Below, piece after piece: positions 26,148 to 35,277 of a DNA stretch of 64,000 nt. Within the stretch, counting starts at the first letter, position 1, and the number at the start of each line of letters is the position of its first letter. Under the pieces are notes generated by a model. It saw only the letters and a program-made list of their open reading frames with translations, was not told the DNA's origin and ran no database searches. A program made the translations under genes and the position numbers. This DNA is from Ethanoligenens harbinense YUAN-3 (GTDB lineage: Bacteria; Bacillota; Clostridia; Oscillospirales; Ethanoligenentaceae): contig NC_014828.1 of NCBI RefSeq assembly GCF_000178115.2, positions 891,501 to 955,500 on the forward strand. The letters run 5' to 3'.

Positions 26148-27551
26148 TTAGTCATGGTCGGAAAAACCGTTGGCATCCGCAAGCTGCTTGAACCAACGAC
26201 CGCTTTTTTTGATCGTCCGTTTTCCGTCCTGATCCAGATCGACCGATATGAATCCATAGCGGTTTTTGTAAGCGTTCGTCCAGGACCAGTTATCCATGCA
26301 GGTCCACATATGATACCCCTGAACGGCGCTGCCTTCTTGAATCGCCTGATGCACATAGCGCAAATGATCTTTTACGAACGCAATGCGATAATCGTCCTCG
26401 ATTACGCCGTCGGCATTTTTGAATCGCTCTTCGCCTTCGACGCCCATCCCGTTTTCGGAAATGAAGCAACGGATGTTGTCATAGTTATCGCGAAGATTGA
26501 TCAAGATATCGTAAATCCCTTTTTCATAGATTTCCCAGCCGCGATAAGGGTTCATCTTGCGCCCGGGAAGAATATAATAATCGAAATAGTCGTCCGGCAT
26601 AGGATGGACAGAACCCTCTTCGGATTCTTTTGCTTTCACACGCCGCGGTTGATAATAGTTGACTCCTAGCAAATCGACCGTGTTTTCAGCGATAATGGCT
26701 ACGTTCTCTTCGGTAGCGGATTCGGGAACCAAATCAAGCTCCTTGAGGATTTCCACGAGTTCTATAGGAAACGTTCCCTTGACTGCCGGGTCAAGAAAAG
26801 AACGGTTAAAAAAGGCGTCGGCCAGGACGGAGGCCTTTTTGTCGTCCGGGTTGCTGGCATCACGCGGATAGCTTGGCGTCAGATTCAGAATAATTCCGAT
26901 CTCCCCGTCATAGTTCCCGGCGTGATATTTCTGGATGGCCCGCGCGCTGGCCAGAATCTCATGGTAGCCCACAGTTACCGCATGAGCCATGTTTACTTCA
27001 TTGGGATAATGGAATTGGTACAGGTAACCGCCCTCAACGCAGACGATCGGCTCATTGAATGTAAACCATTTTTTGACGCGGTCGCCAAACAATTCAAAGC
27101 ATGTCGCCGCATACGCAACATAGGCGTCGACTGTCGCGGGATCAAGCCATCCGCCTTTCTCCTGAAGGGGATAGGGCATATCAAAATGGTAAAGATTGAT
27201 AAACGGCTCAATGCCGTTTGCAATCAACGTGTCGATTACCTCGTTATAGAAGCGCACGGCATCCGGGTTGACGGCTCCGGTGCCGTTTGGGATCAAGCGG
27301 CTCCATTGAATACTCGTTCGGAATGTGTTATGGCCGATTTCCTTCATCAGCCGGACATCGTCCTTGAACATTTTATAAAACTGCGACGTCTTATCGGGAC
27401 CGACACGATTGAAGAAATGTTCCGGCTCTTTTTGATACCAGTAATCCCAGATGTTCTCGCCTTTTCCGTCTCCATCGAATCGCCCTTCGGTCTGCGGTCC
27501 GCTTGCTGCTGATCCCCACCAAAAATGATCTGGAAATGTGTATGTCTGCAT
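26148..27551 (-). CDS. GH1 6-phospho-beta-glycosidase
   Basis: The 467-residue TIM-barrel enzyme has acid/base Glu167 (FTFNEP) and nucleophile Glu366 (ISENGMG). Near the end, DNWSWTNAYKNRYGFISVD has Ser in place of the Glu of true beta-glucosidases, together with Lys and Tyr. That is the phosphate-binding pattern of 6-phospho-glycosidases. It is the second GH1 gene of a PTS operon, so it probably hydrolyses an imported phospho-disaccharide, perhaps with a different linkage or aglycone from its neighbour. Confidence 0.92.
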   Translation of the reverse strand: MQTYTFPDHFWWGSAASGPQTEGRFDGDGKGENIWDYWYQKEPEHFFNRVGPDKTSQFYKMFKDDVRLMKEIGHNTFRTSIQWSRLIPNGTGAVNPDAVRFYNEVIDTLIANGIEPFINLYHFDMPYPLQEKGGWLDPATVDAYVAYAATCFELFGDRVKKWFTFNEPIVCVEGGYLYQFHYPNEVNMAHAVTVGYHEILASARAIQKYHAGNYDGEIGIILNLTPSYPRDASNPDDKKASVLADAFFNRSFLDPAVKGTFPIELVEILKELDLVPESATEENVAIIAENTVDLLGVNYYQPRRVKAKESEEGSVHPMPDDYFDYYILPGRKMNPYRGWEIYEKGIYDILINLRDNYDNIRCFISENGMGVEGEERFKNADGVIEDDYRIAFVKDHLRYVHQAIQEGSAVQGYHMWTCMDNWSWTNAYKNRYGFISVDLDQDGKRTIKKSGRWFKQLADANGFSDHD

Positions 27552-27623
27552 GGTATGATTTCCTCCTGACGTGAAATAGATTTCAAATGAAGAAAAAACG
27601 TCGGTGTTGTTGATTTTTCGTTA

Positions 27624-28379
27624 TCAAAAATCCTTCTTTTTCCAAGTAAAGGTTTTATCCATTTGTGTGACCTGGTTGTTGACCGAAACCCCGCCCTTAT
27701 CATAGCGATGACGGGATCGGGAATATTCAAAGGGCATGCCGTTGTCTAAATAGACAACCTGTTCAATTTCCAATACCGGGTCATTGTCGGAACATTCCAG
27801 GTATTTTCTGTCATATGCATCGGGGATATTGGCCCGGATAACTCGATAGCTGCTCCCGATTCTCAAACCAAGATCATTCTGAATATACGAATAAATCGAA
27901 TGTGTTAAGACCTCGGCGTTCAACCCGGGGATGATACCGATCGGCATATGAGTATATTCGAGCGTGTAGGGTTCTCCATCCAAGCAGCGAAGACGTATGA
28001 TTCGGTAGACGGGATCCGTTTCGTTCAACAGCAGCCTTTTTTGCTGTAAATTATCCGGGAAAACATGCTCAAATGCAATGACTTTACTCGACAGATTTCT
28101 TCCTTTTCCCTGCATGGTTGCAGAAAGGCCCAGATAAGACTTACCGCTGAAATCGAGTTCATTTGCAATCGGGTTTGACATCACATATGTACCGGAACCA
28201 CGAATGCTTACCAGAAGGCCCAAATAGATGAGTGAATCAATCGCCTTTTTTACCGTCATCCGACTTGTGCCGAATTCATCAGCCAATTGCTGCTGGGTTG
28301 GAATTTTCATAAAGGGAGGGTATATATGGTTCTTAATTCTTTCCTCTATCACTTTTGCAATTTTTGAATATTGAATCAT
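27624..28379 (-). CDS. GntR/HutC-family regulator with UTRA domain
   Basis: The 251-residue protein has an N-terminal winged helix (IPTQQQLADEFGTSRMTVKK) and a C-terminal UTRA effector domain (from about residue 90; VYRIIRLRCLDGEPYTLEYT). ATG 28379 follows GGAGGGAG. Located between two GH1 genes in the PTS operon, it is the likely autoregulator. Candidate sites are the tandem repeats upstream of the operon (32060-32097). The effector is probably a phosphorylated sugar. Confidence 0.92.
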   Translation of the reverse strand: MIQYSKIAKVIEERIKNHIYPPFMKIPTQQQLADEFGTSRMTVKKAIDSLIYLGLLVSIRGSGTYVMSNPIANELDFSGKSYLGLSATMQGKGRNLSSKVIAFEHVFPDNLQQKRLLLNETDPVYRIIRLRCLDGEPYTLEYTHMPIGIIPGLNAEVLTHSIYSYIQNDLGLRIGSSYRVIRANIPDAYDRKYLECSDNDPVLEIEQVVYLDNGMPFEYSRSRHRYDKGGVSVNNQVTQMDKTFTWKKKDF

Positions 28380-28401
28380 ATATGCTCCCTCCAATTTGAC
28401 T

Positions 28402-29778
28402 TTAGCCTAAATTTTGTCCGTTGGTTTGCGCAACCTGCGCAAACCAATAATAGCTCTTTTTGGGGATTCGCTTTAGATCTTTTATGTCTGTTTCATCACG
28501 ATTCACATAAACGAATCCATACCGCTTTTTCATTTGACCGGCAGAGCTTAAAATGTCAATGGCCGCCCAGGTCAGATACCCCATGCAATCCACACCGTCT
28601 TCCGTAACGGCCTTTTGCAATTGTTCAAGATGCTGGCGGTGATATGCGATACGATAATCATCCAGGATCATCTCATCGTCTATTGCTGTTTCGTCAACGC
28701 CGATCCCGTTTTCAATGGGGAAAACCGGAAGTCCATAGCGAATGGACATTCTGTCGAGAATCAAGCGGAAACCGACCGGATCGATCTGCCAATTCCATTC
28801 TGTCGTACCGGTAAATGGATTATCGACAAGACCAAACTCTTTATAGCGGTAAACCGGCATATTGACGGGTATTTTATTTGCACTGATCGTGGTGCTGCTA
28901 TAGTAACTGAAAGCGAGAAAGTCCACTTTCCCCATTAGCAAGTCGTCCACATCCGTCGCTTCGAACTTTGGAAGGCAACCATGCTTTTTCAGATATTCTA
29001 ACATATATTCCGGATATTTTCCATGACTGTATACATTCAGATAAAACTGGTTCAGGCGCTCATCGATCTCCTGGGCGATCAGTTGATCGTTTGGCGAAGC
29101 GGATGCCGGATAGACCAGTTGATAAGCGATCATGCCGCCGATCACCGCATTTTTTGCATGTTCATGCAAATAGCGGACAACCCTCGCGTGGGCAACCAGT
29201 GCGTTATGGTTTGTCTGGTACAAATTCCGCTCATTGACAGGCAAATAGCTGCCGCCTATGGACGGGTCCGTTCCGAACAAGTTCTGTTCGTTGAATGTCA
29301 GCCAATATTTCACTTTGTCCTTATAGCGGTCGATGATCGTTTGGCCATATTTGACAAAGGCGTTTACAACATATCGGGAGGAAAAGCCGTTGTATTCCCT
29401 TGCCAGGTGGGCAGGCATGTCAAAATGATAGAGGCAAATCATCGGTTCAATATGGTGCTCAAGAAGCCGGTCAATCAGGCTGTCATAAAAGGCCAGACCC
29501 TCCGGGTTGACTTCTCCGTCTCCTTCCGGAAAAACACGGGACCAGGAAATGGAAAAACGGTAGCAATTCATGTGCATGCCGGCCATAAGGGCAATGTCTT
29601 CATCATAACGGTGATAGTCGTCGATTGCCACGACCCAATCGGAAGATTTCCCGCGAACGCATAATTCCGGATCATCGTATATGGAAGGACCTTTTCCCCC
29701 TTCATGAACAGCGCCTTCCGTTTGCATAGAAGAGACGGAATTTCCCCACAAAAAATCCGGCTTAAAAGCATTTCCCAT
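28402..29778 (-). CDS. GH1 6-phospho-beta-glucosidase
   Basis: The 458-residue enzyme has acid/base Glu164 in TFNEQ (Gln replaces the usual Pro) and nucleophile Glu356 in PIENGIG. SAGQMKKRYGFVYVN near the C-terminus is the typical Ser-Lys-Tyr phosphate-binding set of 6-phospho-beta-glucosidases. ATG 29778 follows AAGGAAGG. It is the first glycosidase after the PTS genes and should cleave imported cellobiose-6-phosphate-like sugars to glucose and glucose 6-phosphate. Confidence 0.93.
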   Translation of the reverse strand: MGNAFKPDFLWGNSVSSMQTEGAVHEGGKGPSIYDDPELCVRGKSSDWVVAIDDYHRYDEDIALMAGMHMNCYRFSISWSRVFPEGDGEVNPEGLAFYDSLIDRLLEHHIEPMICLYHFDMPAHLAREYNGFSSRYVVNAFVKYGQTIIDRYKDKVKYWLTFNEQNLFGTDPSIGGSYLPVNERNLYQTNHNALVAHARVVRYLHEHAKNAVIGGMIAYQLVYPASASPNDQLIAQEIDERLNQFYLNVYSHGKYPEYMLEYLKKHGCLPKFEATDVDDLLMGKVDFLAFSYYSSTTISANKIPVNMPVYRYKEFGLVDNPFTGTTEWNWQIDPVGFRLILDRMSIRYGLPVFPIENGIGVDETAIDDEMILDDYRIAYHRQHLEQLQKAVTEDGVDCMGYLTWAAIDILSSAGQMKKRYGFVYVNRDETDIKDLKRIPKKSYYWFAQVAQTNGQNLG

Positions 29779-29838
29779 TGCGATTTGCCTTCCTTTCTTC
29801 CATTTGAGTAGAACGGTATGTCGTTTCAGTACGCAAAC

Positions 29839-29911
29839 ATAGCAAAAGCATGCAAGAAGAACCACGTTTCAAAGAACGAAACCAGTACAACCCGCATGCT
29901 TTATTTGCTAT
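29839..29911 (-). other. Intercistronic hairpin between PTS EIIA and GH1
   Basis: ATAGCAAAAGCATGC (29839-29853) pairs with the complementary 29894-29911 arm, with a small GTTTC/GAAAC stem inside. It starts directly after the EIIA stop and has no T-run. It may protect the upstream PTS mRNA or set the expression ratio across the operon. Confidence 0.5.
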
Positions 29912-29912
29912 A

Positions 29913-30248
29913 TTATTTGTTTTGAGTTGCAGATTGCCTGAGCGTATTCAGTTCGCTGTATACTGCCATGAACTCTTTCACCATTGTTTTAATTGTTTCT
30001 GCACTCATAAATTGATCTTCCGCGTGCACAAGGATCAGAGAAACATCCTGCGCATTACCGGATGCCTCCTCTTGAACCAGGCCGCTGTGAATCTTGTGTC
30101 CGTCGACCAGACACTGATCCCCCTCTTTCATCAATTTTTCGGCTTGCTCAACATTGTTCTTTTTATATTCATCGAGTGCCTTCATGTACATGCTCTTGGC
30201 TGTGCCGGTTGCACTGATGATTGTAAAAATTTGTTCTTCAGTTGCCAT
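29913..30248 (-). CDS. PTS lactose/cellobiose-family EIIA component
   Basis: The 111-residue helical subunit accepts phosphate from HPr. The active-site histidine is probably His75 in ILVHAEDQFMSA, matching the family HAQDH-type motif. It lies six bases after EIIB and is co-transcribed with it. Confidence 0.93.
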   Translation of the reverse strand: MATEEQIFTIISATGTAKSMYMKALDEYKKNNVEQAEKLMKEGDQCLVDGHKIHSGLVQEEASGNAQDVSLILVHAEDQFMSAETIKTMVKEFMAVYSELNTLRQSATQNK

Positions 30249-30254
30249 GTTTTT

Positions 30255-30560
30255 TTATTCCCCCAACAGTTTCAGTGCCTGATCCAGGACCGCTTTGCCA
30301 TCCATACGCCCGTAATGCAGCATATTGATCACACCTACGGGTATTTGACCTTTGGTGATATTTTTCACTTCTTTTTCCAGGAAGGAAACCTGCGGCCCAA
30401 GCAGGATAACGTCGGCTTTGTGCCATTCTTCGTTGAGGCTGACTTCGGGCACGGCCCAGACCTCGGCCTCAATACTCCGGGCATTTGCCTCTTGCTGAAT
30501 TTTTTTCACCATAATGCTTGTGGACATACCGGCGTTGCAAGTCAATAAAATTTTTATCAT
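30255..30560 (-). CDS. PTS lactose/cellobiose-family EIIB component
   Basis: The 101-residue protein begins MIKILLTCNAGMSTSIMVKK. Cys8 in the loop is the phosphorylated residue. Length and fold signature fit the cellobiose-family EIIB. It lies between EIIC and EIIA. Confidence 0.95.
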   Translation of the reverse strand: MIKILLTCNAGMSTSIMVKKIQQEANARSIEAEVWAVPEVSLNEEWHKADVILLGPQVSFLEKEVKNITKGQIPVGVINMLHYGRMDGKAVLDQALKLLGE

Positions 30561-30576
30561 GTTTATCGCCCTTTCT

Positions 30577-32037
30577 TTACGCGTTTTCGGCAGAATGCGC
30601 TTCAGCAGTTTTTTCCTTTTCTATCATTTCCATTTCATTTCGCTGAATACGCTCGCTGATTTTCAGGAATGGCAGATAGAGCATTACCTGCAGTGCAATG
30701 ACAATGACTTGAAGAACAACGGCACGCCAATCGCCTGCGGTGGCCAGGAACGGAGCAATCAGCGGAGGCGTCGTCCATGGCAGGAAAATAACGCAGGGAC
30801 TGATCAGATGCAACGCTGTTGCAAAATAGGCAATGGTTGTACCCATGACCGGAGCCAGAATGAACGGGATAATCATCGGGATATTAAAGACGATCGGCAA
30901 GCCGAAGATAACAGGTTCGTTGATATTGAACAAACCAGGTGCGATGGCCAGTTTGCCAACATCCTTATTGACCTGAGACCGTCCGAATACAAAGACGGCG
31001 ATGAGCAGGGAAAGCGTGCATCCGGAACCGCCGATCAAACCAAACGTATTATGGAACGACGTGTTAATGATTGTGGGAATGGTGTGGTGCGCCGCATAGG
31101 CGGCGGTATTCAGATTCATATTGATGAGCAGAAGAGGATCGAGCAGACTGCCGGACAGAACCGCCTGATGAATCCCGAAGGTGAACAGCAGGTTCGCGCA
31201 GGACAAAATCAGCAGATAGCCGGGCAGACTCGTGTTTACGCGCCGCAGGGGTTCCTGGATGATCATGGCGACCAAAGAAACGAAGTCCGTATGAAGAAAT
31301 GCCTGAATAAGGAATGAGCCGAAAGCAAAAATGGAGATCAACAGCATCGTCGGGATCATCATGTTGAATGATTTTGAAACAGCCGGCGGAATGTTGTCTC
31401 CCAAATTGATCCGCAGTTTCTTGGAGCGGGAGAGGGCCATAAACAATTCCGTGCCGACAAGGCCGACGATAATGCCGGTGAACATAGCCTGCGTACCGAT
31501 TTGCGCATACGCAATCGCACCAGACACCGCAATGGCTTTCGTGGCGCCCAACGGCGTTACATGTGCCGTCAGCGGGAGCATCGCCATCGTGCAGGCGAAG
31601 ACGCCGATTACTGCCGCGATTGGGTTGTCAAAACGCTTATTCATTGACAAGTGATATGCGATGGCCACTGCGATCAGAGGCGATGAGAGACTCAACGTTG
31701 CATTGGTGACGGTGTTGCCCCATCCCTGCCAGGTCGTTAAAACTTCCGGGCTGATGATATGCGACAGGAATCCGGTTGGTAAAAGTACAACGTTGTTGAT
31801 TAAAACGGCGATACCGGCGAGAATGAAAATTGGAATTGCCGTTGCGAACGCATCGCGCAACGAACGTAGATGAACCTGTGCCCCCAACTTTTGAGCAAAG
31901 ATCGTGAATTTGTCAATGAATGACATTTTTTCTGCTTTTGCACCAGCATTACCCATACTGATATCTTCCCCTTCCATAAACTCCGTAAAATGGTTCTTGA
32001 GCAATTTGTCTGAATAAGGCCCTTTATCCAGTGACAT
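30577..32037 (-). CDS. PTS lactose/cellobiose-family EIIC component
   Basis: This polytopic permease translocates the beta-glucoside, with signatures such as FTFGIHQAVLSGSLLDPLL and LFNINEPVIFGLPIVFNIP. It has 486 residues from ATG 32037 (AAAAGGTG upstream). A second start at 31956 (MGNAGAKAEK) has an even better GAAGGGGAAG site and would give 459 residues. It is the first gene of a seven-gene leftward operon: EIIC, EIIB, EIIA, GH1, GntR, GH1, HAD. Confidence 0.93.
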   Translation of the reverse strand: MSLDKGPYSDKLLKNHFTEFMEGEDISMGNAGAKAEKMSFIDKFTIFAQKLGAQVHLRSLRDAFATAIPIFILAGIAVLINNVVLLPTGFLSHIISPEVLTTWQGWGNTVTNATLSLSSPLIAVAIAYHLSMNKRFDNPIAAVIGVFACTMAMLPLTAHVTPLGATKAIAVSGAIAYAQIGTQAMFTGIIVGLVGTELFMALSRSKKLRINLGDNIPPAVSKSFNMMIPTMLLISIFAFGSFLIQAFLHTDFVSLVAMIIQEPLRRVNTSLPGYLLILSCANLLFTFGIHQAVLSGSLLDPLLLINMNLNTAAYAAHHTIPTIINTSFHNTFGLIGGSGCTLSLLIAVFVFGRSQVNKDVGKLAIAPGLFNINEPVIFGLPIVFNIPMIIPFILAPVMGTTIAYFATALHLISPCVIFLPWTTPPLIAPFLATAGDWRAVVLQVIVIALQVMLYLPFLKISERIQRNEMEMIEKEKTAEAHSAENA

Positions 32038-32059
32038 TATTGTACACCTTTTCGAATGT

Positions 32060-32097
32060 AATGTAAATACTTTTTAGAAAAAATGTATATACTTTTT
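32060..32097. promoter_or_regulatory. Tandem 16-bp repeats upstream of the cellobiose-type operon
   Basis: AATGTAAATACTTTTT (32060-32075) and AATGTATATACTTTTT (32082-32097) differ at one base and start 22 bp apart, two helical turns. The core GTATATAC is palindromic. They are candidate binding sites for the operon's GntR regulator. Confidence 0.55.
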
Positions 32098-32540
32098 TCA
32101 CATAAAGATGACGGTCTGTGCACATCGCGCTATTTGGCTGTACCGCTTTCAAACTCACCGGTATTGGCCGCTGGAGTGCGCCGGGCGTTTGTCCATATCC
32201 GGCGCGCGCTCATTGCGCTTCCACCTTACAAGTATGTGGTTCTGCGTTTAGAATATACCCTAAGCGCGCTCGCAGGCCAAGAAAGGCGGCCATGCCGTCC
32301 TCTTGTTCGACGATGCAGGCGCGGGATGCTTGCGTCGCGCCCGGAGATCCGCCATAAGTCGGTTGTGGTGCCCGCTCGATCCGGTTTTCCGATCTGCGCG
32401 GGATATGGCACAGGTGCCGTCGCCTCGCCTTCCGCCCGCTTGAGCGCATGCCGGTTGCACGTTGCGGACGGATAGGCGGCCGGCTGCTGTTCAAAACGAG
32501 AAATACGCGTCTATATTTCAGATGCAGTCAGCCAAAAATA
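32098..32540. other. Intergenic region without recognisable gene
   Basis: About 440 GC-rich bases separate the PTS operon promoter from the crcB promoter. Short open frames exist on both strands, but none has a ribosome binding site together with a recognisable protein pattern. I see no RNA gene. Confidence 0.5.
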
Positions 32541-32542
32541 TG

Positions 32543-32571
32543 TTTACAAAATCACCAAGATGGCTTATGAT
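32543..32571 (+). promoter_or_regulatory. Promoter of the fluoride-resistance operon
   Basis: TTTACA (32543-32548), a 17-bp spacer and TATGAT (32566-32571) place the start at about 32578, at the 5' edge of the riboswitch. Confidence 0.75.
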
Positions 32572-32576
32572 GTAAC

Positions 32577-32656
32577 ATATAGGCGAAGGAATTCGCCGCA
32601 ATGTACGCGGATGTTGATGGCTCCTACTTTATTGTTTAAAGTAGGAGTTGTTTTTT
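32577..32656 (+). promoter_or_regulatory. Fluoride (crcB-type) riboswitch with overlapping terminator
   Basis: GGCGAAGGAATTCGCC, then a short GTACGC helix and GATGTTGATGGCTCCTAC, match the conserved core of the fluoride riboswitch. The terminal CTCCTACTTTA is also the left arm of a terminator (CTCCTACTTTA/TAAAGTAGGAG, then TTGTTTTTT, 32620-32656). Fluoride binding would hold those bases in the aptamer and allow read-through into crcB. Confidence 0.9.
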
Positions 32657-32699
32657 AAGGTTGTGTTGTTGGACTTTAAAGGTGGGGGACAACTGAGAT

Positions 32700-33080
32700 A
32701 TGGAGATTCAAAGATTGTTGTTTGTGGGAGTGGGAAGCTTTCTTGGCGGCGCTCTGCGGTATGCAATCAGTACATGGACAGCACGCACGTTGGGCGTGTT
32801 TCCGGTTGGAACGCTGATCGTCAATGTTGCCGGGGGACTGCTCATTGGCTTTATCATGCAGGCAAGTATGACGTTTTGGCCCATTTCGACGGAAACCAGG
32901 CTTTTTCTGACCACCGGCGTTATGGGCGGGTTGACCACCTTTTCCACCTTCAGTTATGAATCGGTGCAATTCTTCGTTGAAGGGAAATTCGGGTGGATGG
33001 CTGTGAATGTGTGCCTGAATCTGTTTTTGGCGTTGTTTTTCTGCTGGCTGGGCGGAACAATCGCAAAAGCCGTATCGTGA
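32700..33080 (+). CDS. crcB: Fluoride channel CrcB/Fluc
   Basis: The 126-residue four-helix membrane protein exports fluoride. It has GSFLGGALRYAIS, PVGTLIVNVAGG and the GVMGGLTTFSTFSYE signature. It lies directly downstream of a fluoride riboswitch. One gene encodes one subunit here, so the channel should be an antiparallel homodimer. A DUF190 gene follows 25 bases later. Confidence 0.97.
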   Translation: MEIQRLLFVGVGSFLGGALRYAISTWTARTLGVFPVGTLIVNVAGGLLIGFIMQASMTFWPISTETRLFLTTGVMGGLTTFSTFSYESVQFFVEGKFGWMAVNVCLNLFLALFFCWLGGTIAKAVS

Positions 33081-33105
33081 AGATAGGAAAGGGTGGTTTG
33101 ATACG

Positions 33106-33738
33106 ATGAGATGCCTGCTTCGAATCGTCGTCGGCGAACAGGATCTTCCTCATTCCCAAGGAGTTTACGACTGGGTGAAAACCTTTTTGTGGAAGGAAGG
33201 GCTGCCGGGCTTGACGATCCGCCGCGGTGAAATGAGCCTGGATTATCGGGGCATGGTTCACGCGCCTGTTTTGGCGGATACGGAATGCAACGATCTGCCC
33301 GTCATTTTGGAAAGCATCACGGATATGGACACGGTTGATCGAATCAAACCGGAGCTGATGCGGCAGTTGCCTCATGGACAGATCAGTGTGGTACACGGAG
33401 TGGAGGAAGCCGGCATGGAAACATCCGATTATTTTGTGGTGAAGATCTATACAAAGCAGCAGAATTCCTGGTTTAAGGAATCCGAGTATGATAAGGTCCT
33501 GCGGTTTCTGCAAAACAAAGGGGTCATTTGGGCCACGATAACCAAAGGCGTCGCTGGGTATGGGAAAGATCACGTGATTCATAAGCAATCCTTCTTTTCT
33601 CTCAGTGAGCAGCTGCCCGTCGTCGTGGAATGTATCGTGCCTGCCCAATCCATTCAGGGACTGTTGGACCATTTGAAAAAAGTGGTCACGGAAGGCGCCG
33701 TTTTTACGAAAACAGTCGATCTGATTCAAAACGCTTGA
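33106..33738 (+). CDS. Double DUF190 protein linked to fluoride channel
   Basis: The 210-residue soluble protein contains two consecutive DUF190 (PII-like) domains, at about 1-101 and 105-207. Each has a pattern of a basic beta strand, KTFLWKEGLPGLTIRRG or RFLQNKGVIWATITKGVAGYG, then HxxxFFSLS or related segments. DUF190 genes commonly accompany crcB. It shares the fluoride-controlled transcript. The function is not established; a PII-like regulator of the channel is a guess. Confidence 0.88.
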   Translation: MRCLLRIVVGEQDLPHSQGVYDWVKTFLWKEGLPGLTIRRGEMSLDYRGMVHAPVLADTECNDLPVILESITDMDTVDRIKPELMRQLPHGQISVVHGVEEAGMETSDYFVVKIYTKQQNSWFKESEYDKVLRFLQNKGVIWATITKGVAGYGKDHVIHKQSFFSLSEQLPVVVECIVPAQSIQGLLDHLKKVVTEGAVFTKTVDLIQNA

Positions 33739-33840
33739 AAAACGCGCCTGGCTTACAGAGTGGCATCTACATGCCCAAACGCTTTGCGTGGAGAAGCATA
33801 AACCGAATCGGGGGCGGTTCTCCCCGCGGATATCCAGTGC

Positions 33841-33885
33841 AAAAAGGCTGACCGCTTCTGTGTAAAACAGGACGGTCAGCCTTTT
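33841..33885 (+). terminator. Terminator of the crcB operon
   Basis: AAAAAGGCTGACCG pairs with CGGTCAGCCTTTT across a short loop. A-runs on the left may let it work in both directions. Confidence 0.82.
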
Positions 33886-33990
33886 GAGGTTGCATGTTGA
33901 AGAGCGGTGGAGGAGTGGTCCGGTCAAAGCGTCATCCGCATGAGCGCCATTGCCATTGTCCGCTTGAAACGTTGAAAGGGTCTTGGCGCG

Positions 33991-34033
33991 TTCATCGCCC
34001 TTCCGGCTCCGCGGGAACCGGAAGGGCGATGAA
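33991..34033. repeat. Perfect 16-bp inverted repeat downstream of the binding-protein gene
   Basis: TTCATCGCCCTTCCGG (33991-34006) and its exact complement (34018-34033) form a strong stem. Neither side has a T-run, so it is not a classical terminator. It may protect the 3' end of the ABC transcript. Confidence 0.6.
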
Positions 34034-34048
34034 CAGGCAGGCTGTACT

Positions 34049-35173
34049 TTATTGTGGGACGGAATCTTTCAGGAGTGCCTTGACATCCGCCGTGGAGAGA
34101 TCCACATGATAGAACAGGTGATAGAATTTCTGCGTCACCTGCACAATGTCCACTTTGTAAACATCCGGATAAAGCAGGTTGGCCACCCACTGGATGCCAA
34201 GAAAACGGTTGATGGACGGCGGACGGTCCAGCCAGCTGAACGGCGTGTTGGGCATGGCATAGACCTTGCTGTTTTTCACCGCGCTGATGCCGGCCCAGTC
34301 CTTGTTCTGGCGGATGCTGCTGAACGCACCGCCGCTGGAGTCGCTCCAGGAGATGATGACCTGCGGGTCCCAGGAGATGACCTGCTCGAGCGAAACAGGG
34401 CTGAACCCGCTTCCCGCCTTGGCGTCCACCGCCGCCACGTTGAGGGCGCCGGCATATTTGAGGGCGGCCGCATGGCTGGAGCTGGTAGGCTCGGTGGAAA
34501 GGCCGTTGGCCTGTTCGGCATAATAGACCTTCACGCGTTTGCTGTCGAGGATCTTGTTCACCTTGTCCACCACGTTGGTGAACACGCTTTTGCAGTAATC
34601 GGAGAGCTCTTTAGCTTTCTGCTGCTCGCCAAAGATCTTGCCCAGCAACGTGTAGCTGTTGGCGATTTTGGTCATATCGCTGTTGAGGACCAGGACGGGG
34701 ATGTTCAACTGCTGCTGCAATGTGTCCGCATCGCTTGCGGTGGTGTTGGTAATGTTCTCGTTCGCGGAGATGATGAGCTGGGTCCCGGAGGAAACAAGGG
34801 CTTCCAGGTTGAGCTTGCCGCCGCCGTCCATGGCGCCCATATACGGCAGGCTTTTGGTGGCGTCCGGCAGGTATTTCAACTGCGCGTCGGAGAATTTCAT
34901 GGCGGTGCCGGCCATTTTGCTCGGGTCCAGGCTGTAAACGAACAGCATGCCCAGTGGGCTGGTGTAATATACCTTTTTGAGTTTGGACGGCGCCGGGATG
35001 GTCACCTTTCTGCCCACGTCGTCCGTGATCTGGACGGTGTCCGCCTGCTGCGATGAGCTGCCGCTCTGCGACTGGGCGGTGGTTTTGGGGGCGCATCCCG
35101 TCAAAACCTGCGCCGCTGTCAGCACGCTCAGCGCGAGAAGCAGGCATTTGACTGCCGTGTTGCTTTTTTTCAT
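34049..35173 (-). CDS. ABC-importer substrate-binding lipoprotein (Peripla_BP_2 / FecB-BtuF class)
   Basis: The 374-residue lipoprotein has a signal with lipobox LTGC near residues 24-27, then a Ser/Gln-rich linker. The two-lobed class III binding fold follows (DTVQITDDVGRKVTIPAPSK, NLEALVSSGTQLIISANENI, DPQVIISWSD). This class carries iron chelates, cobalamin, haem or molybdate/tungstate. It is the last gene of a leftward methyltransferase-permease-ATPase-binding protein operon. The divergent molybdopterin genes favour an oxyanion such as molybdate or tungstate, by inference. Confidence 0.88.
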   Translation of the reverse strand: MKKSNTAVKCLLLALSVLTAAQVLTGCAPKTTAQSQSGSSSQQADTVQITDDVGRKVTIPAPSKLKKVYYTSPLGMLFVYSLDPSKMAGTAMKFSDAQLKYLPDATKSLPYMGAMDGGGKLNLEALVSSGTQLIISANENITNTTASDADTLQQQLNIPVLVLNSDMTKIANSYTLLGKIFGEQQKAKELSDYCKSVFTNVVDKVNKILDSKRVKVYYAEQANGLSTEPTSSSHAAALKYAGALNVAAVDAKAGSGFSPVSLEQVISWDPQVIISWSDSSGGAFSSIRQNKDWAGISAVKNSKVYAMPNTPFSWLDRPPSINRFLGIQWVANLLYPDVYKVDIVQVTQKFYHLFYHVDLSTADVKALLKDSVPQ

Positions 35174-35277
35174 CTCTCCATCTTCCTTTCAGATTTCCGC
35201 TTTTCTTGCAGCTTGCAAGGCAGGGCTGCACGAGCGGTTTTCTGTATCTTTCTATATAATAAAGCTGTGCCGTCCGG

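Noticed and set aside
32083-32475. 130-codon open frame between the PTS operon and crcB
   Set aside because: No ribosome binding site, Arg/Ala-rich composition without domain pattern, and it runs through the operator region.
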